Origin: Streptomyces aureus | GTDB taxonomy: Bacteria; Actinomycetota; Actinomycetes; Streptomycetales; Streptomycetaceae | DNA length: 64,000 nucleotides | Direction of reading: 5' to 3' | Assembly: GCF_000725495.1 (NCBI RefSeq) | Contig: NZ_JNZD01000012.1 | Location: 1-64,000 of the forward strand | The notes under the pieces: generated by a model | The model's database searches: none | What the model was told of the DNA's origin: nothing | The model's input: only the letters and a program-made list of their open reading frames with translations | Shown here: in pieces, positions 27,302 to 37,042 of the stretch | Layout: each line of letters starts with the position of its first letter | Position numbering within the stretch: position 1 is the stretch's first letter | Translations under genes and position numbers: made by a program

Positions 27302-30300
27302 CTACGGGGTGACCGGTGCCGGGCGCTTGAACATCCGGGTCGCGGTGATCTCGGTGTGCACGGCTTCCCCGGCGGCCGCCTCGCGCGGCAGCCCCGGCCG
27401 CAGATGCTCCTCCACACTGATGTACTTCAGCCCCGCGCGGAGGTCGGCGTCGTTGCGCAGCCTGATGACCAGCGGGAACTCGGCGAGCGCGGTCGTGTCG
27501 AACAGGCCGGTGGTGTACAGGAGCTGGACGCCCAGCGCGTCCGAGACGGCCCGCTGGAGCTCCAGCAGATATGTCGCGTTGGCGCGTCCGATGGGGTTGT
27601 CGAGGAACAGGGTGCCGGCGTGCCGGTGCTTGTCGCGGCCCCGGTCGTTGCTGCGCAGCGCGGCCATCGTGCAGTACAGGGCGATGGCGGCGGTGAGCAG
27701 CTGGCCGCCGGAGAACACGTCGCCCATCTGTCCGACGGGCACGCGCTCGGCGCGCAGCACGGCGTCCGGCTTGAGGATCTCGACGGCGACGCCCTTGGGC
27801 TGGAGGGCGGCACTGACCCCGCGCAGCAGCAGGGACATGCCGTCGCGCCGCATGTCGGAGTTCTTCTTGACCGCCGCGCGGGTGGCTTCGTCCACCACCT
27901 CGCCGAGCCGTTCGGTGAGGGTCGCCTGGTCGGGTTCCTCGAAGCGGATGCGCAGGAACTCCTGCCCCGACCACTCCCCCAGTCCCTCCGGCAGCCGGGA
28001 CAGCCGCTGGGCCGAACGGAGGGTGGCGAGGGAGGACTCGACGAGCCCGCGCAGCCGGTCCACGATCGAGTCCCGGTTGCGTTCCAGCTGCGCCAGTTCG
28101 TCGGTCAGCACCCGCAGCCGGGGGGCGAACGCGTCCGCCCACTTCTGCGCGTGCTCGGGCAGCGAGGAAGCGGGCAGCTCGCGGATCTGCTGCCGGGCAG
28201 GGGTGCGCACCTGCTCGTAGCGCGTGGAGTTGGCGTGCCGCACGAGGATGTCGCTCGCCTCGCGGACGGCGGCCTCGGCGGTGGTCAGGTCGGCGGCGCA
28301 GCCGCGCAGGGAGCGACGGCTCTCGGCGGCCGAGTGACGGGCCTCCTCCAGCGTGCCGGGGTAGGGCTCGGGTTCGTCGTGCTCCTCGTCGACGTGGTCG
28401 CGGAGCAGGTCGCGCAGGAGCGCGGCCGTCTCGTCGAAGCCGCCGGCCGCGTCCTCGGCGGACCGGTGGGCGTCGAGGAACTCGGCGTGCGCCTCGCGCG
28501 CCTGGTTCAACGCCTCGGTGCGGGAGGCGAGTTGGGCCGTGGCGGTGCGCAGGAGGGTCTGGGCCTGCTCGGCGTCCTCGGGAACCAGGTCCTCGGCCAG
28601 TTCGGTGTGGGCCTCGCCCTCCTCGGGCGCGTGCCGCTCGGCCTCGCCGCGGAGCCGGCCGAGCTGTTCGCTCGCGGTCGACATCCGGGTCTCCAGGAGC
28701 TGCACGAGCTCCTCGGCGCGGGCGGCGGCGGCCTGCCGGGAGGGGCCGTCCGAGCCGTCCGGTGATTCGAGGAGCTGGCCGGCGCGGGTGCGGACCTTGT
28801 TGCTGAGCCGGTCCAGCTCCGCGAGGGCGGCGGTCTCGTCGCTCTCGGCGCGTGCCTGCTCGGCCCGCAGGTCGGCGCCGACGCCGACCTTCTCGTAGAG
28901 CTGCGACGCGGCCCGGTAGGCCTCGCGCAGGGCGGGCAGCGAGGCCTTGGCCGGGGCGGCACCGTCGTGGGTCACCTCGTCGGGGGCACCGGCGATCTCC
29001 GCGCGTTCGGCACGCAGCGCGCGGGCCGTGCGGCGGGCGTCGTCGGCCGCGCGCTGGGCGGCACGGCGGTCCTCGTCGGCGGCGCGGGCGCGCTCCAGGC
29101 ACACCTGGGCGCGGGCCTCCGACTCCGTCGCCTCGTCGGCGAGTTCGCGGAGCCTGACCTGCCAGCCGGCGCGCTCGCGCAGCCGGAAGGCGAGTCCGGC
29201 GAGCGCGTCGGCGGCGCGCCGGGCCTTCTGTGCGGCCTCCTGGCGCTCGTCGCGGACATGGGCGGCCTCGGCCGCCGTCTCGTCGGCCTCCGCCCGGACG
29301 GTGCGGGCCTCGGCGAGCTCGGCCTCGGCCTCCTCGGCGAACGCGCGCGCCTCCACGGCGGCCGCGGCCAGTTCGGCGAGCCGCCCGGCGGGGCAGCCGG
29401 TGCGCCAGGACGCGAGGCGCGCGGCCAGCTCGCGGTCCTTGCCGAGACGGGCGGCGAGGCCGCGGATCTCCTCGTCGCGCAGGACCGTCCGGGCCCGCAG
29501 TGCCTGGCGCTCCTCGTCGGCGGCGTGCTCGTCGTGCATGGCCGGGTTCGGCGGGACGAGGAAGACCCCGCCGTCGTCCGTGTCGGCGGCCGGAGTGGGG
29601 GCGAGCAGGGCGGCGGCCGTTCCGACGGCCACCGTCGAGCGGGGCAGCAGGGCGGCGTCGCCGAGGACCTCGCGGGCCCGGGCGTGGGTGTCCGGGTCGG
29701 TGATGATCACACCGTCGACGAGTTCGGGCCGGGCGGCCAGGACGCGCGCGTGGTCGACGGGGTCGACGGCCTGGGCGAGATAGCGCCAGCCGGGCAGCGC
29801 GGGAATGCCGTGCTCGCCGAGGTACTCGACGGCGGCGAGGACGTCCGGGCCGGGCGGGAGGAGTCCGCCGTCGCCGAGCGCCCCGAGGATGCGGGCGTCG
29901 TCGGCCGCGTCGGTGCGCAGGTCGAAGAGCTGCCGCTCGGCGGAGGCGACGGTCTCGTCGAGAAGGCCGCGGACGTCGTCGGCGTAGCGGTCGAGTTCCT
30001 CGGCGGTCAGTGGTGCCCCGCCCGCCGAGGGGACCGGGCCGTCGGACTCCTCGTCGCGGCGCGGCTGCGGAACCATGCGCGGGGTGCCGGCACCGGGCAG
30101 GCTGAGCAGCTCCGCGAGCCGTTCCTCCTGCGCCAGGGTCTCGGCCGTGCGCCGCTCCGCTTCGTGCGAGCGCTCGGCGGCCGTGGCCGCGTCGGCCGCG
30201 CGGGCGGCCGTCAGCTCGGCGCGGGACTCGGCGGAGGCCGCCTCCCGTGCCTGGTCGGCGGTGTGACGGGCGGCCTCGCGCGCGGTGTCCCAGGCGGCGA

Positions 30301-31936
30301 CGGCGCTCTTCTCGGCGTCGCTCGCGGCCAGGGCGGCGCGGGCCGGGTCGGCGTCGGGGGCGCTGTCGTCGAGCCAGCCGGCCCGGACCGCCTCGGCGGT
30401 CTCCTGCTCGACCTCGGCCAGCCGCTGGCGCAGGTGCCCGATCTCGCTGCGGGCGCGCTGCGCGGCGGTCGCGGCCGCGGTCGAGTCGGCGTACGCGGTC
30501 TCGCCCGCTTCCTGGAGGCCCGAGGAGCGCTCCTCCTCCTCGTTGGCGAGTGCCTCGGCGCCCTCGGCGGCCCGGTGCAGCGCACGGACGAGGTCGACGG
30601 CGGCGGTGGCGCGGGCCGCGAGCGCGGGAGCGGCGTCCCGCTCGGCCTCGCGGATCGCGTCGGCGACGCGGGTGGAGCGGTCGGCGGCGGCACGGTGGCG
30701 CAGCACGGCCTCGGCGGCCTGCCAGGCCGCGTGCAAGGTGCGGGCGTCGGCGAGCTCGCGCTTCTGCGCGGCGGCGGACTTCTCGGCGCCGGCGAGGGCC
30801 AGCGAGGCGTGGCGGTAGGCGAGTTCGGCGGCGATCAGCGCGCTGCGCTCGCGGGCGCCCTCGGCGTGGGTGACGGCGTAGGCGGCGGCGGTCACGCGCT
30901 GGGCGAGCTCCCCGGCGCGCACGCGTTCCTGGACGGCCCGGGCGGACAGTCGGCGTGCCAGCGTCCTGGTGCGCCGCTCGGCGCCGGCGTGGATGTCACG
31001 CGCGCGTGCCCGCGCCCCGGCGGCGTCGACGATGCGGCCGAGCAGGTCCACGGAACCGGCGGTGAAGTCGCGCTCCGCCATGAGTTCGGCGCGGCGCCCC
31101 AGCTTGTTGCCGAAGCCGCCGACGAGGTCGGCGAGGCCGTCGGTGTCGCGGGTGTCGGTGACCGCGCGCAGCAGCAGATCGGTGAAGTCGGAGTCCTTCT
31201 TGACCGCGAAGAGGCCGGCGGCCTCGCCCTCGTCGGCGTTCATCTCCCGCTGGTAGCGGAAGAGTTCGGGGTCCAGGCCCAGGTCGCCGAGGTGTTCGTT
31301 CCAGCGGTCGTGGATCTCCTCCCAGTGCACCTCCAGGTGCGGGTAGGCCTTGCCCGCCTCGGTGATCGCGTCGCGGAAGCCCTTCATGGTGCGCCGGCGT
31401 CCCTGCGCGCCGGAGGCACCCTCGACCGGCGGGCGCACCGAAGTGGCCTCGGCGACGGGCAGGTTGTCCAGGCTGAGCCCGGGACCGGGCCGGAACGAGT
31501 ACCAGGCCTCGGCGAACTTCCGCGGGTCGTTGGAGACCTGCCGTCCGCGCCACTCGCTCGCCTTGCCGACCACCACGCACTCGCCGGTGAGCGTGTGCTG
31601 CCACTCCAGGGCGACGTGTCCGCAGTCGTCGGCGAGCAGGAACTTGCGCAGCACGCCGGAGCTGGCGCCGCCGAGGGTGTTGCGGTGGCCGGGGAGCATG
31701 ACCGAGAAGATCAGCTTGAGCAGGACGGACTTGCCGCCGCCGTTCTCCAGGAAGAGCACACCGGCGGGCGCGGGCCGGCGCGGCGGGCCGACCGGCTCCT
31801 CCGCGAAGAACTCCGCCTGGGTGGGCGCCGGGTCGGGTACGGGCTCACCGACTCCGCGCAGGTCCAGCACGGTGTCGGCGTAACGCGCACCGGCGGGCCC
31901 GATGGAGTGGAGGCGGACCCGGGACAGCTCGTACAT
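27302..31936 (-). CDS. SMC-like ATPase, MksB/JetC-type
   Basis: 1544 residues with SMC architecture. The Walker A is LENGGGKSVLLK (about 63-74). Two long Ala/Glu/Arg-rich coiled coils flank a compact hinge-like domain near 660-790 (ILGALGDGGLLPPGPDV ... LLPRSTVAVGTAAALL). The ABC signature is FSGGQLLTAAIA (from about 1408) and the Walker B is TLFLDNPIGRA (about 1442). The residue after the Walker B aspartate is Asn, where most SMCs have the catalytic Glu. Size and organisation resemble MksB/JetC and the TIGR02680-type family. It is the last gene of a three-gene minus-strand operon with MksF/JetA- and MksE/JetB-sized partners. Probable role: DNA loop extrusion or plasmid/chromosome maintenance. 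Confidence 0.85.
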   Translation of the reverse strand: MYELSRVRLHSIGPAGARYADTVLDLRGVGEPVPDPAPTQAEFFAEEPVGPPRRPAPAGVLFLENGGGKSVLLKLIFSVMLPGHRNTLGGASSGVLRKFLLADDCGHVALEWQHTLTGECVVVGKASEWRGRQVSNDPRKFAEAWYSFRPGPGLSLDNLPVAEATSVRPPVEGASGAQGRRRTMKGFRDAITEAGKAYPHLEVHWEEIHDRWNEHLGDLGLDPELFRYQREMNADEGEAAGLFAVKKDSDFTDLLLRAVTDTRDTDGLADLVGGFGNKLGRRAELMAERDFTAGSVDLLGRIVDAAGARARARDIHAGAERRTRTLARRLSARAVQERVRAGELAQRVTAAAYAVTHAEGARERSALIAAELAYRHASLALAGAEKSAAAQKRELADARTLHAAWQAAEAVLRHRAAADRSTRVADAIREAERDAAPALAARATAAVDLVRALHRAAEGAEALANEEEERSSGLQEAGETAYADSTAAATAAQRARSEIGHLRQRLAEVEQETAEAVRAGWLDDSAPDADPARAALAASDAEKSAVAAWDTAREAARHTADQAREAASAESRAELTAARAADAATAAERSHEAERRTAETLAQEERLAELLSLPGAGTPRMVPQPRRDEESDGPVPSAGGAPLTAEELDRYADDVRGLLDETVASAERQLFDLRTDAADDARILGALGDGGLLPPGPDVLAAVEYLGEHGIPALPGWRYLAQAVDPVDHARVLAARPELVDGVIITDPDTHARAREVLGDAALLPRSTVAVGTAAALLAPTPAADTDDGGVFLVPPNPAMHDEHAADEERQALRARTVLRDEEIRGLAARLGKDRELAARLASWRTGCPAGRLAELAAAAVEARAFAEEAEAELAEARTVRAEADETAAEAAHVRDERQEAAQKARRAADALAGLAFRLRERAGWQVRLRELADEATESEARAQVCLERARAADEDRRAAQRAADDARRTARALRAERAEIAGAPDEVTHDGAAPAKASLPALREAYRAASQLYEKVGVGADLRAEQARAESDETAALAELDRLSNKVRTRAGQLLESPDGSDGPSRQAAAARAEELVQLLETRMSTASEQLGRLRGEAERHAPEEGEAHTELAEDLVPEDAEQAQTLLRTATAQLASRTEALNQAREAHAEFLDAHRSAEDAAGGFDETAALLRDLLRDHVDEEHDEPEPYPGTLEEARHSAAESRRSLRGCAADLTTAEAAVREASDILVRHANSTRYEQVRTPARQQIRELPASSLPEHAQKWADAFAPRLRVLTDELAQLERNRDSIVDRLRGLVESSLATLRSAQRLSRLPEGLGEWSGQEFLRIRFEEPDQATLTERLGEVVDEATRAAVKKNSDMRRDGMSLLLRGVSAALQPKGVAVEILKPDAVLRAERVPVGQMGDVFSGGQLLTAAIALYCTMAALRSNDRGRDKHRHAGTLFLDNPIGRANATYLLELQRAVSDALGVQLLYTTGLFDTTALAEFPLVIRLRNDADLRAGLKYISVEEHLRPGLPREAAAGEAVHTEITATRMFKRPAPVTP

Positions 31937-31999
31937 GGCGGCGGACTCTCGTAGTCGAAAGGGGGGAGGTCGTGGAGGGGGCCGGGAGGGCGGCGGACG

Positions 32000-32878
32000 T
32001 CAGGAGTGGAACGGCAGTCCGGCGCCGGCCACGAGCTCCAGGTCGTCGGTGTCCTCAGCGGGCAGCAGGCTCGCCGTACCGTCCGTCACCGGAACGATCC
32101 CGAGCTCCAGGAGTTCCGCCATGGCCGCGCTGCCCGCCATGTCGCGGACCTGCAGCTGGTAGCGGGCCGTCGTGCGGTAGGTCCCGCCGGCGTCGTCCCC
32201 GGTGCGCTGGAGGAACCCGGAGTCGGTGAGGAAGGCGACGGCCTTGGCGATGATGCCGGTCGTCGAGCCCGCCAGTCTTCGCGCGTCCTTGGTGGCGCCG
32301 GTGGAGCTGCGCCGTGCCCAGATCCGCCAGGCCGCCTCCAGCCCGGGGGCGTCGGTCGCCGGGTCGGTGTTCTCGCCGGTCTCCTCGGCCCGCTCCTCCA
32401 GGCGCCGGCAGGCCTGTCGTACGAAGGCGTCGACGCCGTTGACCGAGACGCGCCCGATGTAGCCGTCGTCGGCGAGGTCCTCGGGGCGCGGGAAGGCCAG
32501 GGCGGCCACGGCGAGGTGGGCGAGACCGTGCAGGAACCGGTCCCCGGAGTCGGTCGAGGCGCGGCGCGCGTAGTCGCCCATGCGGACGGCGAAGACCGAG
32601 TCCTCGGCGGCGGTCACGGCCATCCCCGCGCGCGGGGACACCTCCAGGACGACGAGCCCGAGGCCCGCGGCGACCGCGTCGGCGAGCCGCGCGAAGGGCG
32701 GGTCCTCACGGTAGCGGCGCAGCAGCTCGGTGTACTCCTGGTCGCGCGCGGGCTGCAGCTTGGGCTGCAGCCCGAAGGCGACGAGCCGCGCCGCGTCGGC
32801 GGCGTCGGCAGGGGTGACGGGGGCGTTCGCCGGTGTGGCGGTGGCCTCCGGTTCACTCCACTCGACGTGCTCGTTCAC
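32000..32878 (-). CDS. MksE/JetB-like accessory subunit (probable)
   Basis: A 292-residue soluble protein between the SMC-like and kleisin-like genes. I see helical segments and a region (AKAVAFLTDSGFLQRTGDDAGGTYRTTARYQLQVRDM) that reads as a winged helix, as in MksE/JetB proteins. Family membership is inferred mainly from position and size. GTG 32878 follows AAGGAG with spacing of eight. The stop is 64 bases before the SMC start. It was not recognised from sequence alone. Confidence 0.65.
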   Translation of the reverse strand: MNEHVEWSEPEATATPANAPVTPADAADAARLVAFGLQPKLQPARDQEYTELLRRYREDPPFARLADAVAAGLGLVVLEVSPRAGMAVTAAEDSVFAVRMGDYARRASTDSGDRFLHGLAHLAVAALAFPRPEDLADDGYIGRVSVNGVDAFVRQACRRLEERAEETGENTDPATDAPGLEAAWRIWARRSSTGATKDARRLAGSTTGIIAKAVAFLTDSGFLQRTGDDAGGTYRTTARYQLQVRDMAGSAAMAELLELGIVPVTDGTASLLPAEDTDDLELVAGAGLPFHS

Positions 32879-33098
32879 GGCTGAAGCTCCTTGGTCGGAA
32901 GTACGAGGGTACGTGCAGGGACGCGGGCGGCCGCCCGGTGCGAGGCCCGTGCGCCCGAGGGACGCGACTGCGCCGGACCCTGCGCCCGAAGTCCCGCCGG
33001 GTCCCGGGGACAGTGCGTCGCCGGGCGGGTGCGGCCCGCGGCGCCGGACGCGAAGGACCGGGGTGACCTGGGGCGCGCGGCTTCGGGGGACGGATGCC

Positions 33099-34616
33099 TC
33101 ATGCCCGGTCCGCCTTCATCCCGGCCGCGTCGAGCAGCGCCATGCCGACGATCAGGTCGGCCCCGCCGAATTCCGGGTCGTCCAGCTCGGTGCCGTCGTC
33201 CACGGCGAACAGCAGGCGCTCCTCGCCCTGGCGGTAGGCGGTGCCGACCGGCGGGCTCGCGGCGTGCACGGCGAGCAGGGCGACCAGATACGGCAGGTCG
33301 GGGTCGCGGTCGCGGGCCTCCGCGAGCAGTCCCGACAGCCGGCGCGGCGCGTCGGGCGGGAGGTTCAGCAGCTCCTGGGCCGAGGCGAGCTGCTCCTCGC
33401 TGAAGCGGCTGTCGTCGGGAGTGGCGATCAGGTCGGGCTCGGGCATCTCGGCGCCGAGGTGCTCGCGCTCCATCGGCGGGGTCAGCAGGATGTCGACGAG
33501 GTCCGCGACCCGTACGGCGACGGGGGTGCGCAGGCCCGTCCCGCGCCGGAAGAAGGCGTCCGTGACCCGCAGCGCCCCCTCCACCGGCAGGGGAAGCACC
33601 GGCGCGACCAGATGGCCGTACAGGTCGATGCCCGCGGTGGTCATGGGGGTGCCGAAGGCCTGCCGGTCCTGTTCGGCGCGGAACAGCGGGCCGGCTTCGA
33701 GGAGGCGGGACTGGAGCTGGGTGTGACGGCGGATGCAGTCCTTGACTATGTCGACGAGCTCGGCGGCGCGCCGCTTCTGCTCGGGGTCCTCGGACTCGTC
33801 ACGGGCCTTGCGGATGTTGGTGAGGATCGCGTTCTCGTGGCGGTACCGGTCGGCCACGTGGTCCAGGGCCTCGGCGATCATGTCGGGCACGGCCTGGAGC
33901 CAGTCGACGGCCCGGACGTTGCGCCGGGTGGCGTCGAGTGCCTTGCGCAGCGTCTCCGCGTACTGCACGGTGCGGTAGCGGGCCTGCTCGGCGGCGAGCT
34001 GGGCGTCGGCCAGCCGGCCGCGGCTGATCAGGACCTCCAGCTTGACCTCGGCGGCGATCTGCGCGCTGGTGACATCGGTGTCGAGGGCGCCGACGAGGAC
34101 GTTGACCGCCTCGTCGGTCGTACGGAGGTAGACACCGCCTCCGTATCCCGGCACTTCCTCGATCAGCTTGAAGTCGTAGTCGCGCCGGACGTAGGTGCCG
34201 TCGGGGGCGAAGGTGCCGTACACGGCCCGGAAGCCGCGGTCGACGCTGCCGACGTTGATCAGGTTCTCCAGGACCCAGCGGGCCACGCGCTCGTGCTCGG
34301 CGACCGGGCGGGCGGGGGCCTGGGCGGCGATGCGCGGGATGAGCCGGGCCACTATCTGGTCGTGGTCGGCACCCGTGTCGAAGTCCATGTTCAGTGTGAC
34401 GAGATCGATGGCGGCGAGGGCCACCTCGGCCATGCCGTACACCGAGTACTCGCCCGCGAGGTTCGCCTTGCGCATGTCCAGGTCGTGCAGCGGCGCGGTG
34501 CAGGCGAGCGCCCGCAGCCGCCGCGCCAGGCCCTCGTCGGCGGCCGGGCCCGGCGCAGGGCGCGGTCCCGCGCTGAGCTGGGGCGGAACGCGGTCCGTCG
34601 ATACAGGCGAAGTCAC
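33099..34616 (-). CDS. MksF/JetA-like kleisin subunit (probable)
   Basis: A 505-residue, mostly helical soluble protein, first gene of the SMC-like operon. Long amphipathic helices such as RHTQLQSRLLEAGPLFRAEQ and GRLADAQLAAEQARYRTVQYAETLRKALDATRRNV fit a kleisin-type bridging subunit. The assignment rests on gene order and size. GTG 34616 lacks a good ribosome binding site; TACTCT seven bases upstream could be a -10 for a leaderless mRNA. The downstream gap to the next gene is 220 bases. Confidence 0.6.
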   Translation of the reverse strand: MTSPVSTDRVPPQLSAGPRPAPGPAADEGLARRLRALACTAPLHDLDMRKANLAGEYSVYGMAEVALAAIDLVTLNMDFDTGADHDQIVARLIPRIAAQAPARPVAEHERVARWVLENLINVGSVDRGFRAVYGTFAPDGTYVRRDYDFKLIEEVPGYGGGVYLRTTDEAVNVLVGALDTDVTSAQIAAEVKLEVLISRGRLADAQLAAEQARYRTVQYAETLRKALDATRRNVRAVDWLQAVPDMIAEALDHVADRYRHENAILTNIRKARDESEDPEQKRRAAELVDIVKDCIRRHTQLQSRLLEAGPLFRAEQDRQAFGTPMTTAGIDLYGHLVAPVLPLPVEGALRVTDAFFRRGTGLRTPVAVRVADLVDILLTPPMEREHLGAEMPEPDLIATPDDSRFSEEQLASAQELLNLPPDAPRRLSGLLAEARDRDPDLPYLVALLAVHAASPPVGTAYRQGEERLLFAVDDGTELDDPEFGGADLIVGMALLDAAGMKADRA

Positions 34617-34836
34617 GCTGCACAGAGTAGGTCCTCGGTCCGACAACGGTCGAAACGGCGCAGAAGCGACCGCCGTCACGCCGGCACCACAACCCGCGGG
34701 GCCCGCCTCGTCGCACCCAGCCACCCCGATGGCCGAGGCACCCCCGCCCGCAGCGGGACCGGAGGCCGGCAGGCGCCGGCCGCGTGGCCGATGCCACACC
34801 CGCCGCGCGCCATGCGTACCCGTCAGGCCGTGCCCG

Positions 34837-35541
34837 TCAGCCCGTGCCCTGTCCCCCGTCGGCGACCCGGCGCGCGTACACCTCGACCAGACCCCTGAGC
34901 GAGTCGTCGAGGTAGGCGGCGAGGAGACGCTCCGCGCCGTCCCGGTCGCCCGCCGTGAGGGTCTTCAGGATCTCGTGGTTGCGCGCGAGATAGGGCTCGT
35001 GGAGCCGCTGGGGGTCGTCCACGACGTGGAACGCCAGCCGCAGCTCCGCGAAGACGCTGCGCATCACCTCGTCGGTACGGGCGCTGCCGGCGAGCGCGAC
35101 CAGTTCCCGGTGGAAGTGGATGTTGGCGGTCGACACACCTTTCCAGTCACCTTCGCGGGCCGCCCGCTGCCCGTCGGAGACGGCCCTGCCGATCCCCTCG
35201 AGGGCGTACGGCGGACTGCCGAGCCCGCGGACCACGGCGCACTCGACGAGGGACCGGGTGCGGTAGATGTCCTCGACGTCCTCGACGGTGAGGACCCGCA
35301 CGAAGACCCCCCGGTTGAGCTCGTGCACCAGCAGCCGCTCGTGCGTGAGCAGCCGGAACGCCTCCCGCAGCGTGTTGCGCGAGACGCCGAGGGCGCCGCC
35401 GATGCTGTCCTCCGACAGCCGCGTCCCGGGCGGGAAGAAGCCCTCGGCGATGCGGCTCCTGAGGATGTCCGAGACCCGCTCGGCGGTGCTGGTGCGGCCC
35501 AACAGGGCTCGGTCGTCGGCCAGTTCCGTCAGCTCTGCCAT
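34837..35541 (-). CDS. GntR/FCD-family transcriptional regulator of the 5-oxoproline operon
   Basis: 234 residues. The N-terminal winged helix is RVSDILRSRIAEGFFPPGTRLSEDSIGGALGVSRNTLREAFRLL. The C-terminal FCD domain has metal/ligand residues in HFHRELVALAG and RNHEILKTL. It is divergent from the MFS-pxp operon across 181 bases containing a 17-bp palindrome, so it is the likely local regulator. The ligand is presumably 5-oxoproline or glutamate (inference). Confidence 0.88.
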   Translation of the reverse strand: MAELTELADDRALLGRTSTAERVSDILRSRIAEGFFPPGTRLSEDSIGGALGVSRNTLREAFRLLTHERLLVHELNRGVFVRVLTVEDVEDIYRTRSLVECAVVRGLGSPPYALEGIGRAVSDGQRAAREGDWKGVSTANIHFHRELVALAGSARTDEVMRSVFAELRLAFHVVDDPQRLHEPYLARNHEILKTLTAGDRDGAERLLAAYLDDSLRGLVEVYARRVADGGQGTG

Positions 35542-35585
35542 GCCCGGAATTCAACCGCAGAGAGAAGAACGAAACAACACGGGTA

Positions 35586-35615
35586 TTGAGGGATCGTTCA
35601 ACGATCCTCTACGTT
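35586..35615 (+). promoter_or_regulatory. Promoter with 17-bp palindromic operator upstream of the pxp operon
   Basis: TTGAGG (35586-35591), an 18-base spacer and TACGTT (35610-35615) form a plausible promoter. The perfect palindrome GGATCGTT-C-AACGATCC (35591-35607) fills the spacer. A repressor bound there would block RNA polymerase; the divergent GntR protein is the obvious candidate. Confidence 0.72.
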
Positions 35616-35722
35616 GTCGGGCAGGCGCTCTCCGTGTCACCGCGAACGGCCCCGCGCCCGAAGGCTTCCGCACGGCTCGGCTCGGTCCTCACGCACTCTC
35701 CGTCTCCCACTGCGAGGTGCCC

Positions 35723-37042
35723 ATGAGCACGACCCCTCCACCCCAGGCCCTGACCCCCGGCACCCCACCCGCCACGGGTGAACCCGGCGCGCGGGACGGC
35801 GCGTTCGGCTGGCTGCGCGCCCTCGGCCCCCGCGGCCGGCGCGCCTTCGGCGGCGCGTTCGGCGGCTACGGCCTCGACTCGTACGACTACTTCACCCTGC
35901 CGCTGAGCATGGTCGCCCTCGCGGCGTACTTCGGCCTCGACAGCGGTCAGACCGGTCTGTTCACCACGGTCACGCTGGTCGTGTCCGCGGTCGGCGGCGC
36001 CGTCGCCGGTGTGGTCGCGGACCGGATCGGACGCGTCAAGGCGCTGATGATCACGGTCGTCACCTACGCGGTGTTCACCGTGGCCTGCGGTTTCGCGCCG
36101 AACTACGAGACCCTGCTGGTGTTCCGCGCCCTCCAGGGGCTCGGCTTCGGCGGAGAGTGGGCGGTCGGTGCCGTCCTGGTCGCCGAGTACGCGAGCCCGC
36201 GCCACCGCGGGCGCACGCTCGGCGCCGTCCAGAGCGCCTGGGCCGTCGGCTGGGGTCTGGCGGTCGTCGTCTACACGCTGGTCTTCCAGTACGTCGACGA
36301 GGGCCTCGCCTGGCGCGTGATGTTCTGGACCGGCGCCCTGCCCGCGCTGCTGGTGGTGTGGGTCAGGCGCCAGGTGCACGACGCCCCCGAGGCGGCCGCG
36401 GCCCGCGAGCGGAGCGCGGACAGGGGATCCTTCACCGCGCTCTTCAGGCCCGGTACGGCGACGAGCCCGGGCCTGCTGCGCACCACGGTCTTCGCGGTGC
36501 TGCTCTCCACCGGTGTCCAGGGCGGCTACTACACGCTGGCCACCTGGGTGCCCACGTATCTGAAGACGGAACGCGGACTGTCCGTCGTCGGCACCGGCGG
36601 CTACCTGACGCTCCTGATCTCCGGCGCCTTCCTCGGCTACCTCACGGGCGGTCTGCTCACCGACAGACTGGGCCGCAAACGCAACATCCTGCTCTTCGCG
36701 GTCCTCTCCGCGGCCTGCATCCTGGCGTACGCGAACATCCCGAGCGGGGCCGACACCCTTCTCCTGGTGCTCGGTTTCCCCCTCGGCTTCTGCATGTCGG
36801 CGATCTTCAGCGGCTTCGGCTCGTTCCTCAGCGAGCTGTACCCGGTCGCGGTGCGCGGCACGGGACAGGGCTTCGCGTACAACACCGGGCGGGCCGTCGG
36901 CGCCGCCTTCCCCACCACGGTCGGCTTCCTGGCCGACAGCTGGGGCGTGGGCGGGGCGCTGGTCTTCGGCGCGATCGGCTACGCGCTGGCCGCGCTCGCC
37001 CTGACCGGACTCCCCGAGACCCGTGGCAAGGAGCTCCTGTGA
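35723..37042 (+). CDS. MFS transporter, probable 5-oxoproline or related acid permease
   Basis: 439 residues, about twelve membrane helices, of the sugar-porter/aromatic-acid:H+ symporter type. DRIGRVKAL follows helix 2, and [16 protein letters not shown] and TDRLGRKRN are present. ATG 35723 follows GAGG. It is the first gene of the operon, and its TGA overlaps the GTG of the next gene (GTGA). Position beside pxpABC suggests uptake of 5-oxoproline, replacing the NRAMP-like YcsG of the B. subtilis kip locus; substrate unproven. Confidence 0.87.
   Translation: MSTTPPPQALTPGTPPATGEPGARDGAFGWLRALGPRGRRAFGGAFGGYGLDSYDYFTLPLSMVALAAYFGLDSGQTGLFTTVTLVVSAVGGAVAGVVADRIGRVKALMITVVTYAVFTVACGFAPNYETLLVFRALQGLGFGGEWAVGAVLVAEYASPRHRGRTLGAVQSAWAVGWGLAVVVYTLVFQYVDEGLAWRVMFWTGALPALLVVWVRRQVHDAPEAAAARERSADRGSFTALFRPGTATSPGLLRTTVFAVLLSTGVQGGYYTLATWVPTYLKTERGLSVVGTGGYLTLLISGAFLGYLTGGLLTDRLGRKRNILLFAVLSAACILAYANIPSGADTLLLVLGFPLGFCMSAIFSGFGSFLSELYPVAVRGTGQGFAYNTGRAVGAAFPTTVGFLADSWGVGGALVFGAIGYALAALALTGLPETRGKELL

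Noticed and set aside
28967..31954. 995-codon plus-strand frame opposite the SMC gene
   Set aside because: Antisense shadow; the minus-strand frame has clear Walker and signature motifs.
27302..34616. Complete Wadjet defence system
   Set aside because: No JetD-like nuclease found and no island features, so a complete Wadjet is not claimed.
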